A stretch of DNA of 64,000 bases from Lamprocystis purpurea DSM 4197. GTDB lineage: Bacteria > Pseudomonadota > Gammaproteobacteria > Chromatiales > Chromatiaceae. Location: the NCBI RefSeq assembly GCF_000379525.1, contig NZ_KB902506.1:1-64000 (forward strand). The letters are read 5' to 3'. Made by a program: the position numbers and the translations under genes. How positions within the stretch are numbered: position 1 is the stretch's first letter; each line of letters starts with the position of its first letter. Positions 57,893-64,000 of the stretch are shown piece by piece. The notes beneath the pieces are model-generated. The model did no database searches, was not told the origin of the DNA, and worked only from the letters and a program-made list of their open reading frames with translations.

Positions 57893-58494
57893 TGCTCTGG
57901 GCGTGCCTGAAACCGTCGTTACGTGCTCATGTCAGTGTCTGGTCGCTGGTCTGTTGCGGACTCTGCATCCTGGCTTGGGCACAGGCGGGTTGGGCGGCGG
58001 ATCCCACCCTGTTGCAGGAGGATGAACAGCGCCTGCGGGTCGGATTGAAGATCTTTCCCGCGGTCCTCGGCGCCATGGAATTACTTGATTCCCGAGCTGC
58101 CGCGGATGGAACCCTCCAAGTGCTGGTGGTCTACCAGGGGTCCGCCGCGGATGCCCGTGAGGCCGTTCTTGGACTGGAAGCGGTCGGCGAGGTGCGGGGG
58201 CGCAGATTACGCGTCAAGGCACTGTCCGCCGGCGCGCTCGACCAGTATCCCGCGACCGGGGTGGGCGGGATTTTCGTCACCAGTGTCGCGGTCGGTGGTG
58301 CCCGTCTGCGGGACTGGTCGGAGCGTCTGCAGACCCTGGTGTTCTCACCCTTCGCCGGGGACCTGGAGGCCGGCGCGGTGGCTGGGCTTTATGTGGCCGA
58401 TCGGGTTTTGCCCCACATCAATGTGCCGCAGGCGCGGCGGGCGGGGGTCCGGTTCAAACCCTTCTTCCTGAAGGTGGCCCGAACCTATGAGTAA
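57892..58494 (+). CDS. YfiR/DUF4154-like periplasmic protein
   Basis: A 200-residue protein with a signal peptide (about 10-38, ending AQAGWAAD). The mature part, LRVGLKIFPAVLGAMELL, LQVLVVYQGSAADAREAV, GIFVTSVAVGGARL, ending RVLPHINVPQARRAGVRFKP with FFLKVARTYE, resembles YfiR-family proteins, which in Pseudomonas repress the diguanylate cyclase YfiN in the periplasm. It overlaps the receptor gene by one base and the cyclase gene by eight. The assignment rests on pattern and context; there is no clear pair of YfiR cysteines. Confidence 0.7.
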   Translation: MLWACLKPSLRAHVSVWSLVCCGLCILAWAQAGWAADPTLLQEDEQRLRVGLKIFPAVLGAMELLDSRAAADGTLQVLVVYQGSAADAREAVLGLEAVGEVRGRRLRVKALSAGALDQYPATGVGGIFVTSVAVGGARLRDWSERLQTLVFSPFAGDLEAGAVAGLYVADRVLPHINVPQARRAGVRFKPFFLKVARTYE

Positions 58495-59584
58495 CATGGG
58501 CTCTACCGGCAGCGGGACGCTCCGCTTCGAGGGACACCTGGCGCTGATCTTCGCCTTGCTCGGGGTGTTGCTCACCGGGGTGATCACCGCGCATTGGCTG
58601 CTGGTCATCGAGCCCCTGCTGCGGGCGGACGCAGCCAGTCGCTCTCATGCGCTGGCGCAGGCCGAGAGTCGGAATCTGGAGCGCTTGTTCATCAACGAGC
58701 ACGCTGACCAGGCGGGCCTGGAGACCGAACTGCGGGCCACGTTGGGCTCCATCCTGCTGATCAAAGACCCCGCGACCGGGACGCCCTTTATCCGCCGGAT
58801 CGACCTGCTCCTTGACTACGACGTGATCGACGCGCCCCCGGGGAGCCTGGATATCAGCGCCGGCGCCGCGGCCTGCGAGGCTTGTTTCATTGCCGAAGTT
58901 CCGCTTTATCACCCGCACAGTCATCAATTGATCGGGCTTGCGACCTTTCATTCCAGCCCCGAGTTCCTGCAGCGCCTGATCGATAACGTCAGGATCAGGC
59001 TGCTGTGGATCGGCTTGGCCAGCCTGGGCTTGATCGGCGTTGCCGGGGTCGGAACCCGCCACCTGTTGCACCGATTGGAGGCCGTCGAAGATGAACTGCG
59101 CCAGGCCGCTCTGACCGATTCACTGACCGGGATCGCCAACCGGCGGGCGCTGTTTGAACGGCTCACCGCGGAACTTGAGCGGGCCCAACGCTACCCTGAC
59201 CAGCCATGCTCCATCATCCTGATCGATCTGGACCACTTCAAGGTGATCAACGATAGCTTTGGACATGCGATGGGCGATGAGGTCCTGATCAAGGTTGCCG
59301 CGACCTTGCTGCGGGTCGGCCGCAAGGCGGATTTGGTCGGTCGCTACGGGGGCGAAGAGTTTCTGGTGATCCTTCCCCATACCGACCGGCGCGGGGCGAT
59401 GAACCTGGCCGAGCGGGTGCGGATCGCGGTCAAGACCCTGACCTGGGCCGACCCCCGGGTGCGTTTGACCGTCAGCGGGGGCATCTGTGAAGCCCAAGGG
59501 GAAACGGCGGATGCGTTGATCGAGGCCGCGGACCGCAAGCTTTACTTGGCCAAGGCGGCGGGGCGTGATCGGATGGAGGATTAG
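58487..59584 (+). CDS. Membrane diguanylate cyclase with periplasmic sensor domain
   Basis: A 365-residue protein. TM1 at about 16-37 (LALIFALLGVLLTGVITAHW), a periplasmic domain of about 125 residues with AAACEACFIAEV, and TM2 at about 168-187 (LLWIGLASLGLIGVAGVG). The GGDEF domain (about 205-362) has LTDSLTGIANRRALFERL, the signature GGEEF, and an RxxD inhibitory site (RKADLVGRYGGEEF), so it should make c-di-GMP. Third gene of the receptor/YfiR-like/cyclase unit, analogous to YfiN. Unlike YfiN there is no obvious HAMP domain. Confidence 0.92.
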   Translation: MSNMGSTGSGTLRFEGHLALIFALLGVLLTGVITAHWLLVIEPLLRADAASRSHALAQAESRNLERLFINEHADQAGLETELRATLGSILLIKDPATGTPFIRRIDLLLDYDVIDAPPGSLDISAGAAACEACFIAEVPLYHPHSHQLIGLATFHSSPEFLQRLIDNVRIRLLWIGLASLGLIGVAGVGTRHLLHRLEAVEDELRQAALTDSLTGIANRRALFERLTAELERAQRYPDQPCSIILIDLDHFKVINDSFGHAMGDEVLIKVAATLLRVGRKADLVGRYGGEEFLVILPHTDRRGAMNLAERVRIAVKTLTWADPRVRLTVSGGICEAQGETADALIEAADRKLYLAKAAGRDRMED

Positions 59585-59684
59585 GTGATTTCCGACAATT
59601 TGGATACCGGTCAGTGTAGGTGCGACTTCAGTCGCACCTACATCCGAGCCGATGGTGGATGGTATCCGATGTTCCGGAAATTAC
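59585..59684. repeat. Dispersed repeat R2, copy 1
   Basis: GTGATTTCCGACAATTTGGA starts the unit; its centre is the hairpin AGGTGCGACTTCAGTCGCACCT, and the end is CCGGAAATTAC. The reverse complement matches both ends of 60679-60810. It begins directly after the diguanylate cyclase stop and may act as its terminator. Confidence 0.8.
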
Positions 59685-59686
59685 TT

Positions 59687-59877
59687 TATAGCCTTCGGAC
59701 GTGATAACCGGACGTAGGGGCGGGTTTCAAACCCGCCCCTACACGAAGGTCTGTCTGGATATCAGGTGCGAACGCTATATACCCATCGTTGTTGGTTTTT
59801 CGTTTCTCGTAACTCGATGTTCGATAGTCCTTAACGAAAAACGAAAAACCGAAAACGCAAAACCGTTCCGTATAGTA
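59687..59877. repeat. Dispersed palindromic repeat R1, copy C, with AT-rich companion
   Basis: 59687-59780 is R1 in the opposite orientation to copy A and nearly identical to its reverse complement (core AGGGGCGGGTTTCAAACCCG). 59781-59877 is the AT-rich companion (GTTGGTTTTTCGTTTCTCGT…AAAACGAAAAACCG…CCGTTCCGTA), related to the reverse complement of 28653-28745. In copy A the companion is on the other side of the palindrome, so the modules have been rearranged. Confidence 0.8.
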
Positions 59878-59887
59878 CCGGCGCGGT

Positions 59888-60511
59888 TCAGCCCGGGTCC
59901 TCGCCCCAGCGACGTCCGATCTGGTGTTCCACCCGCAGGTGGTCCAGTACGCGGGCAACCATGAAGTCGATGATCTCCTCGATCCGGGTCGGGTTGAAGT
60001 AAAAGCCGGGGTTGGCCGGCATGATCACGGCCCCGGCGCGGGCGAGCCGCAGCATGTTCTCCAGGTGGGTCACGGAGAAAGGGGTCTCGCGCACCACCAG
60101 GATCAGCTTGCGCCCCTCCTTCAGGGTCACATCCGCCGCCCGGTCGATCAGGTCGGTGGAGAACCCGGCCGCGATCTTGGCCAGGGTCCCGGTGGTGCAG
60201 GGGCACACCACCATGGCGTCCGGCGGATTGCTGCCGCTGGCCACGGGGGCGGTCCATTCCTGGCGGCCGAAGACCCGCAGTTGGCCCGGTTGAGCCTGGA
60301 AGTGGTGGATGAAGAACGCCTCCGCCTCCTTTGGCCTGGCCGGGGCATTGAGTCCGGCCTCCATCTGCATGACGACTTGACCGGCCTGCGAGACCAGCAG
60401 GTAGACGCGGTGCCCGGTGCGCACCAGGGCCTCGACGAGCCGCAAGCCATACTGAACACCGGAGGCGCCGGTGATGGCGACGGTAATGGTCTGGGGCCAG
60501 CGTTCAGGCAA
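59888..60511 (-). CDS. ubiX: Flavin prenyltransferase UbiX
   Basis: A 207-residue flavoprotein that makes prenylated FMN, the cofactor of the UbiD decarboxylase in ubiquinone synthesis. Motifs: ITVAITGASGVQYGLRLVEA (FMN/phosphate loop), PPDAMVVCPCTTGTLAKIAA, LILVVRETPFSVTHLENMLR and VIMPANPGFYFNPTRIEEII, all typical of UbiX. Links functionally to ubiU/ubiV at the start of the window. Flanked on both sides by R1 repeats. Confidence 0.95.
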   Translation of the reverse strand: MPERWPQTITVAITGASGVQYGLRLVEALVRTGHRVYLLVSQAGQVVMQMEAGLNAPARPKEAEAFFIHHFQAQPGQLRVFGRQEWTAPVASGSNPPDAMVVCPCTTGTLAKIAAGFSTDLIDRAADVTLKEGRKLILVVRETPFSVTHLENMLRLARAGAVIMPANPGFYFNPTRIEEIIDFMVARVLDHLRVEHQIGRRWGEDPG

Positions 60512-60567
60512 TTGTCTTGGCTCCGCAAAGGTGCAGGATGGTATTAGTCATTGTCTTGGGAGCCGTT

Positions 60568-60662
60568 TATAGCATTCGGACGTGATAACCGGACGTAGGG
60601 GCGGGTTTCAAACCCGCCCCTACACCAAAGGTCTGTCTGGATATCAGGTACGAAGGCTATAC
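60568..60662. repeat. Dispersed palindromic repeat R1, copy D
   Basis: Same orientation and nearly the same sequence as copy C (TATAGCATTCGGACGTGATA, core AGGGGCGGGTTTCAAACCCG, end ACGAAGGCTATA). It lies upstream of ubiX; so UbiX is bracketed by two direct copies about 880 bases apart. Confidence 0.85.
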
Positions 60663-60678
60663 TATTTAAATCATTTAG

Positions 60679-60810
60679 GTGATTTCCGGAACACCGGATT
60701 CCACCCACCATCGGCTCGGATGTCGATGCGACTTCAGTCGCACCAATTCGGACGCAGGTGCGACTGAAGTCGCACCTACACTGACCGGTATCCAAATTGT
60801 CGGAAATCGC
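60679..60810. repeat. Dispersed repeat R2, copy 2 (inverted, with extra arm)
   Basis: The reverse complement of copy 1 with one additional hairpin arm: TGCGACTTCAGTCGCA and then AGGTGCGACTGAAGTCGCACCT, ending CCAAATTGTCGGAAAT. Longer than copy 1 by about 30 bases. Confidence 0.8.
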
Positions 60811-60855
60811 CTAGGTATCCCAACTGCGCATGCTTGCAAGAACCGTAGGGGTTTT

Positions 60856-60910
60856 AGGGGCGACTAAAGTCGCCCCTACACGTTGGTACATTTTTTCCCG
60901 GAAATCACCT
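60856..60910. repeat. R2-related hairpin at the end of mpl
   Basis: AGGGGCGACTAAAGTCGCCCCT forms a perfect hairpin, followed by CCCGGAAATCACC, the R2 end sequence. It abuts the mpl stop codon at 60910-60912 and could terminate its transcription. Confidence 0.7.
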
Positions 60911-62286
60911 TATCCGTCGGATCGAGCCCCGAGCGCATCCAGCAGCTTCTGATGGATGCCCCCGAACCCCCCATTGCTCATGACCAGGACCTGATCGCCG
61001 TCGGCCGCCTCCGCGGCCACCCGCGCCACGATGGCGTCCACGCGGTCGAAGACTGCCGCCCGTTCGCCCAACCCGGCGAAGACGCGCGCCGCATCCCACC
61101 CCAGATCCTGGGGTGCGTGGACATAGACCAGGTCCGCATCCGCCAGTGAGGCGGCCAGTTCCGCGTTGTGCACGCCGAGCCGCATGGTATTGGAGCGCGG
61201 TTCCAGCACGGCGAGGATGCGCGCCGTGCCGACCTGGCGGCGCAGCCCCTGGAGGGTGGTGGCGATGGCGGTCGGGTGGTGAGCAAAGTCGTCGAAGACG
61301 CGCACGCCGCGGGCTTGGCCGCGCAGTTCCATGCGGCGTTTGACTCCTTTGAAACGTCCGAGCGCGTCGATGCCGACCCCGACCGGCACGCCGGCATGGC
61401 GGGCGGCGGCCAGCACCGCCAGGGCGTTGCTGACATTGTGCAGCCCGGTCTGACCCCACTGGACAGCGCTCTGCGGGACGCCATCCAGCAGAACCTCGAA
61501 GTGGGACCCGTCGGCAGCGATGAGACGGGCGTTCCAACCCTGGTCGCCGGCGGGTGAGATTTCGAAGGTCTCGCGCGGCGTCCAGCAGCCCATTGCCAGC
61601 ATCTGGTCCATGGCCGGTTCGTTGGTAGGGTGGATGAGCAGCCCGGCGCCGGGGACGGTGCGCACCAGATGGTGGAATTGACGTTGGATCTGGGCCAAAT
61701 CGTCGAAGATGTCGGCGTGATCGAATTCCAGATTGTTCAGGATCGCCGTGCGCGGCCGGTAGTGGACGAACTTGGAGCGCTTGTCGAAAAAGGCGGTGTC
61801 ATATTCGTCCGCCTCGACCACGAAGAAGGGCGCTGAACCCAGGCGGGCCGAAACCCCGAAGTCCAGGGGGACCCCGCCGATCAGGAACCCAGGGTCGAGC
61901 CCCGCGTCCTCCAGCACCCAGGCCAGCATGCTCGCCGTCGTCGTCTTGCCGTGGGTGCCGGCCACCGCGAGCACCCAGCGCCCGGTGAGCAGATTGTCGC
62001 GCAGCCAGTCCGGGCCGGAACAATAGGGCAAGCCCCGATCCAGCATGGATTCGACCACGGGGATACCGCGGCGCATGGCGTTGCCGACCACCACCACATC
62101 CGGGGCTGGATCCAGGTGCGTGGCGGCATAGCCTTCCATCAGGGTGATGCCGGCCGCCTCGAGCTGCGTGCTCATGGGCGGATAGACCTGGGCATCGGAG
62201 CCGGTGACCCGATGCCCCTGGGCGCGGGCGAGCAGTGCGATGCCGCCCATGAAGGTGCCGCAGATCCCGAGGATGTGCAGGTGCAT
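60910..62286 (-). CDS. mpl: UDP-N-acetylmuramate:L-alanyl-gamma-D-glutamyl-meso-diaminopimelate ligase
   Basis: A 458-residue Mur-ligase family enzyme that reattaches recycled murein tripeptide to UDP-MurNAc. N-terminal MHLHILGICGTFMGGIALLA is the Mpl form of the Mur nucleotide-binding start; the ATP loop is AVAGTHGKTTTASMLAWVLE; later FVVEADEYDTAFFDKRSKFV and VFDDFAHHPTAIATTLQGLR are diagnostic of Mpl rather than MurC. Cytoplasmic, single gene. Confidence 0.95.
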   Translation of the reverse strand: MHLHILGICGTFMGGIALLARAQGHRVTGSDAQVYPPMSTQLEAAGITLMEGYAATHLDPAPDVVVVGNAMRRGIPVVESMLDRGLPYCSGPDWLRDNLLTGRWVLAVAGTHGKTTTASMLAWVLEDAGLDPGFLIGGVPLDFGVSARLGSAPFFVVEADEYDTAFFDKRSKFVHYRPRTAILNNLEFDHADIFDDLAQIQRQFHHLVRTVPGAGLLIHPTNEPAMDQMLAMGCWTPRETFEISPAGDQGWNARLIAADGSHFEVLLDGVPQSAVQWGQTGLHNVSNALAVLAAARHAGVPVGVGIDALGRFKGVKRRMELRGQARGVRVFDDFAHHPTAIATTLQGLRRQVGTARILAVLEPRSNTMRLGVHNAELAASLADADLVYVHAPQDLGWDAARVFAGLGERAAVFDRVDAIVARVAAEAADGDQVLVMSNGGFGGIHQKLLDALGARSDG

Positions 62287-62339
62287 AGCGATCTGTCCTC
62301 ATTCGTAGCGAGTCAGAAATAAGTGAAAAAACGCATACA

Positions 62340-62362
62340 ATCGTTGTCGTTGTCGTAGTCCG
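62340..62362. repeat. Short GTTGTC hexamer array
   Basis: TCGTTGTCGTTGTCGTAGTC, preceded by AAAAAACGCATACAA; the same preface with a single unit (AAAAAACGAATACCATCGTT) occurs at 25859. An inverse piece (GATTACGACAACGA) lies at 62520-62533, so the region 62340-62533 is bracketed by facing arrays, as at 32752-32900. Confidence 0.7.
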
Positions 62363-62373
62363 ATAAGCGATTC

Positions 62374-62470
62374 GGCCTTGATCGTAATCCCCGCCAGCGG
62401 TGTGCGTAGTCAGGGCTTCCAGCCCTGACGGTGTCAGGCCAGGATGGCCTGACTACGCACCCGGCGAGCC
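62374..62470. repeat. Dispersed ~97-bp repeat R3, copy b
   Basis: Near-identical to 51434-51530 in the same direction, including both hairpins and outer arms. It lies within the bracket formed by facing hexamer pieces upstream of mpl. No gene is visible in 62287-62546. Confidence 0.85.
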
Positions 62471-62546
62471 GGAACACGCACGGGACCAACGCATACCCGC
62501 AGGGATCATCGACCGAACTCGATTACGACAACGACCGAGACGTCAC

Positions 62547-63062
62547 TCAGGCGCCGCCCAGGAAAGCCCCAATCAGCAGGACGGCCGAAATCTCGAAGAT
62601 GATGGCCACGGCCACGCCCTGGCCCAGGCTGATTCCGAAGGTGTGCCGGACGATGTGACCGGTCACCACCATGCTCCAGGCGACCAGGGTGAGCAGGAGG
62701 AAGGCACCCAGGGCCGCGACATTGGACTCCTCACCGCCCTGCGGATTCAGGGACAGCGGCAGTACGGCGAGGAAGCCGATCAGGGCACCGCTGCCGAGCA
62801 GGGCGGTGGCGGATTGGATGAAACGCCCCGGATGACCGGTAAAGTACAGACCGGCATAGAGCAGCCCGAGGGTCAGTGCGAGTTCGGCGATCCCCTGCAC
62901 CAGGCCGAGACCCAGGCTCAGACCCGAGACCAGGCCCACCAGCAGCCCGGCACCGAGATCGGTGACCAGGGTGACCCAGAACAGGACCGGGGCGGCAGGC
63001 AGATCCTGGGGGCCCCGGCGCAGCAGGCACAGTTCAACAAAAAAAGTAATCAGGGCCTGCAC
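62547..63062 (-). CDS. Four-to-five-helix membrane protein of unknown function
   Basis: A 171-residue hydrophobic protein starting MQALITFFVELCLLRRGPQD. Segments at about 26-47 (VLFWVTLVTDLGAGLLVGLV), 52-75, 82-105, 117-140 (ALGAFLLLTLVAWSMVVTGH) and 147-169. It resembles a group of short YIP1-like membrane proteins in gammaproteobacteria, but I cannot assign a function. It lies 58 bases after lnt on the same strand. Confidence 0.75.
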   Translation of the reverse strand: MQALITFFVELCLLRRGPQDLPAAPVLFWVTLVTDLGAGLLVGLVSGLSLGLGLVQGIAELALTLGLLYAGLYFTGHPGRFIQSATALLGSGALIGFLAVLPLSLNPQGGEESNVAALGAFLLLTLVAWSMVVTGHIVRHTFGISLGQGVAVAIIFEISAVLLIGAFLGGA

Positions 63063-63120
63063 GGCGGCGTCCTTCGGCGAAACGATACAACCATCATAAC
63101 CCGGCTCGATCGTCCCTGGC

Positions 63121-64000
63121 TCACACAGTACCGCGGCGGCCGATCAAGAGGCCCGCGCCGACCAGCCCCAAGGCGAGTAAGAGTGCCGGCCAGTTGCCGA
63201 ACCGGACAAAGGGGGTGGCACCGGCCCGCGGCTGCACCTGCGCACTGGCGGTGCCGCGAACGAAGATCGGGACCTGATTGAGCACGCGACCGCGCCAGTC
63301 GATGATGGCCGAGACCCCGGTGTTGGTCGCGCGCACCATGGGCCGGCCGCCCTCCAGGGTGCGCATACGGGCCATCTCCAGATGCTGATGGGGCGCCAGC
63401 GAGTCGCCGAACCAGGCATCGTTGCTGACGTTGATCAGGAACCCGGCGTCCGGCAGGGCCTGGGCGACCTCGGCGGGAAAGACGTCCTCGTAACAGATCG
63501 AGGCCCCGGCAGTCCACTGGCCGACGCGCAGCAGGGGACGCGGGGCGGTGCCCGCGCTGAAGTCCGACATCGGGATCTCGAACAGTGTGATCAGCGGGCC
63601 GAGCCAGGCGCCGAACGGCAGGAACTCGCCGAAGGGCACCAGATGACGCTTAGTATAAAGATCCTCGACGCTGCCGATGCTGACCAGCCCGTTGTAGTAA
63701 CGCTCGGCCTCCAGGTCCAGCACCGGAATGCCGAGCACGATCTCGGTTCCGGTCTCGCGCGCCCGCTCGGCCAGCGGATCGAGCAGCGGGTCCCGGGCCT
63801 CATGCAGGAAGTTCGGGATGGCCGTCTCGGGCCACAGGATCAGGTCCGAGTCCAGGTGCGGCAGGGTCAGGTCGACATAGGTCTCCATGATGCCGATCCG
63901 GGCCTCCGGTTCCCACTTGATCGCCTGCGGGATGTTCGCCTGGATCACGGTCGCCTGGAAGGGCGCGCCTACCGATTCTGTCCAGTTGATTTGCTGCACG
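63121..64000 (-). CDS. lnt: Apolipoprotein N-acyltransferase Lnt, C-terminal part, cut by window edge
   Basis: About 293 residues of the periplasmic nitrilase-like domain and last helix of Lnt, which adds the third acyl chain to lipoproteins (such as the entericidin-type protein here). Catalytic triad: Glu in LILWPETAIPNF, Lys in YTKRHLVPFGEF, Cys in GASICYEDVFP. VTVIQANI-like start (ATVIQANIPQAIKWEPEA) and final helix WPALLLALGLVGAGLLIG are present. The N-terminal membrane domain (about 210 residues) lies beyond the window. Confidence 0.94.
   Translation of the reverse strand, partial: VQQINWTESVGAPFQATVIQANIPQAIKWEPEARIGIMETYVDLTLPHLDSDLILWPETAIPNFLHEARDPLLDPLAERARETGTEIVLGIPVLDLEAERYYNGLVSIGSVEDLYTKRHLVPFGEFLPFGAWLGPLITLFEIPMSDFSAGTAPRPLLRVGQWTAGASICYEDVFPAEVAQALPDAGFLINVSNDAWFGDSLAPHQHLEMARMRTLEGGRPMVRATNTGVSAIIDWRGRVLNQVPIFVRGTASAQVQPRAGATPFVRFGNWPALLLALGLVGAGLLIGRRGTV

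Noticed and set aside
59585-60910. Possible CRISPR-like direct repeats around ubiX
   Set aside because: The repeats are palindromic, few, inverted relative to each other and separated by genes; no array structure.

Overview
The window comes from a GC-rich gammaproteobacterium. Supporting signs are xerD close to dsbC, argH divergent from an algZ-algR pair, a paired UbiU/UbiV system for oxygen-independent ubiquinone synthesis, a large c-di-GMP/two-component repertoire and many dispersed palindromic intergenic repeats. A purple-sulfur-bacterium-like (Chromatiaceae-type) host would fit, but no photosynthesis or sulfur-oxidation gene lies here, so that is only an inference. No tRNA, rRNA or CRISPR array was seen.

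Layout. 1-1.9 kb: edge of an IS1634-type transposase, a small secreted Cys-repeat protein and a frameshifted gene. 1.8-5 kb (minus): radical SAM protein, UbiU, UbiV. 5.2-7 kb: a DUF2726 membrane protein and a REC-GGDEF diguanylate cyclase. 7-19.7 kb (plus): four paralogous hybrid histidine kinases with different sensor modules but the same kinase-receiver-C-terminal core, with a membrane-anchored periplasmic binding protein between the first and second. The diguanylate cyclase is divergent from this array and is the nearest candidate output. 19.7-21.2 kb (minus): Rieske protein and a TrpD-like protein without the usual PRPP loop. 21.2-22.1 kb: gene-free, with an AT-rich tract and three DnaA-box-like 9-mers at 12-bp spacing.

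22-28 kb (plus): methylguanine methyltransferase, XerD, YajQ, DsbC, PP2C phosphatase and a maltodextrin glucosidase. 28-29.2 kb: a graveyard of cytochrome c, small-protein and CsbD fragments with repeats. 29.1-32.7 kb: entericidin-type lipoprotein coupled to a P-type ATPase fused to an N-terminal DUF599 domain. 32.9-36.2 kb: Pta, a MarR regulator and a divergent membrane protein. 36.3-38.6 kb: a pta fragment followed by a decayed kinase/receiver/HD-GYP cluster. 38.7-40.5 kb: a small periplasmic protein and homospermidine synthase.

40.6-51.2 kb (minus): a surface polysaccharide locus (three GT4 and one GT2 glycosyltransferases, O-antigen ligase-like protein, asparagine synthase-like amidotransferase, PAP2 phosphatase with an extra beta-rich domain), interrupted by a less GC-rich XhoI/PaeR7I-type restriction-modification pair. 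51.5-55.2 kb: algR and algZ (minus), argH and a MazG-like pyrophosphohydrolase (plus). 55.3-59.6 kb (plus): a membrane protein, then a tightly overlapping TonB receptor / YfiR-like / diguanylate cyclase operon. 59.6-64 kb: UbiX, Mpl, a membrane protein and the C-terminal part of Lnt (all minus), separated by several repeat families.

Themes: dense c-di-GMP and phosphorelay signalling, surface polysaccharide and envelope functions, anaerobic quinone synthesis, and much gene decay associated with repeats. The most unusual items are the four-kinase array with its shared C-terminal module, the DUF599-P-type ATPase fusion, the TrpD-like/Rieske pair, the origin-like region at 21.6-21.7 kb and the mosaic palindromic repeats.
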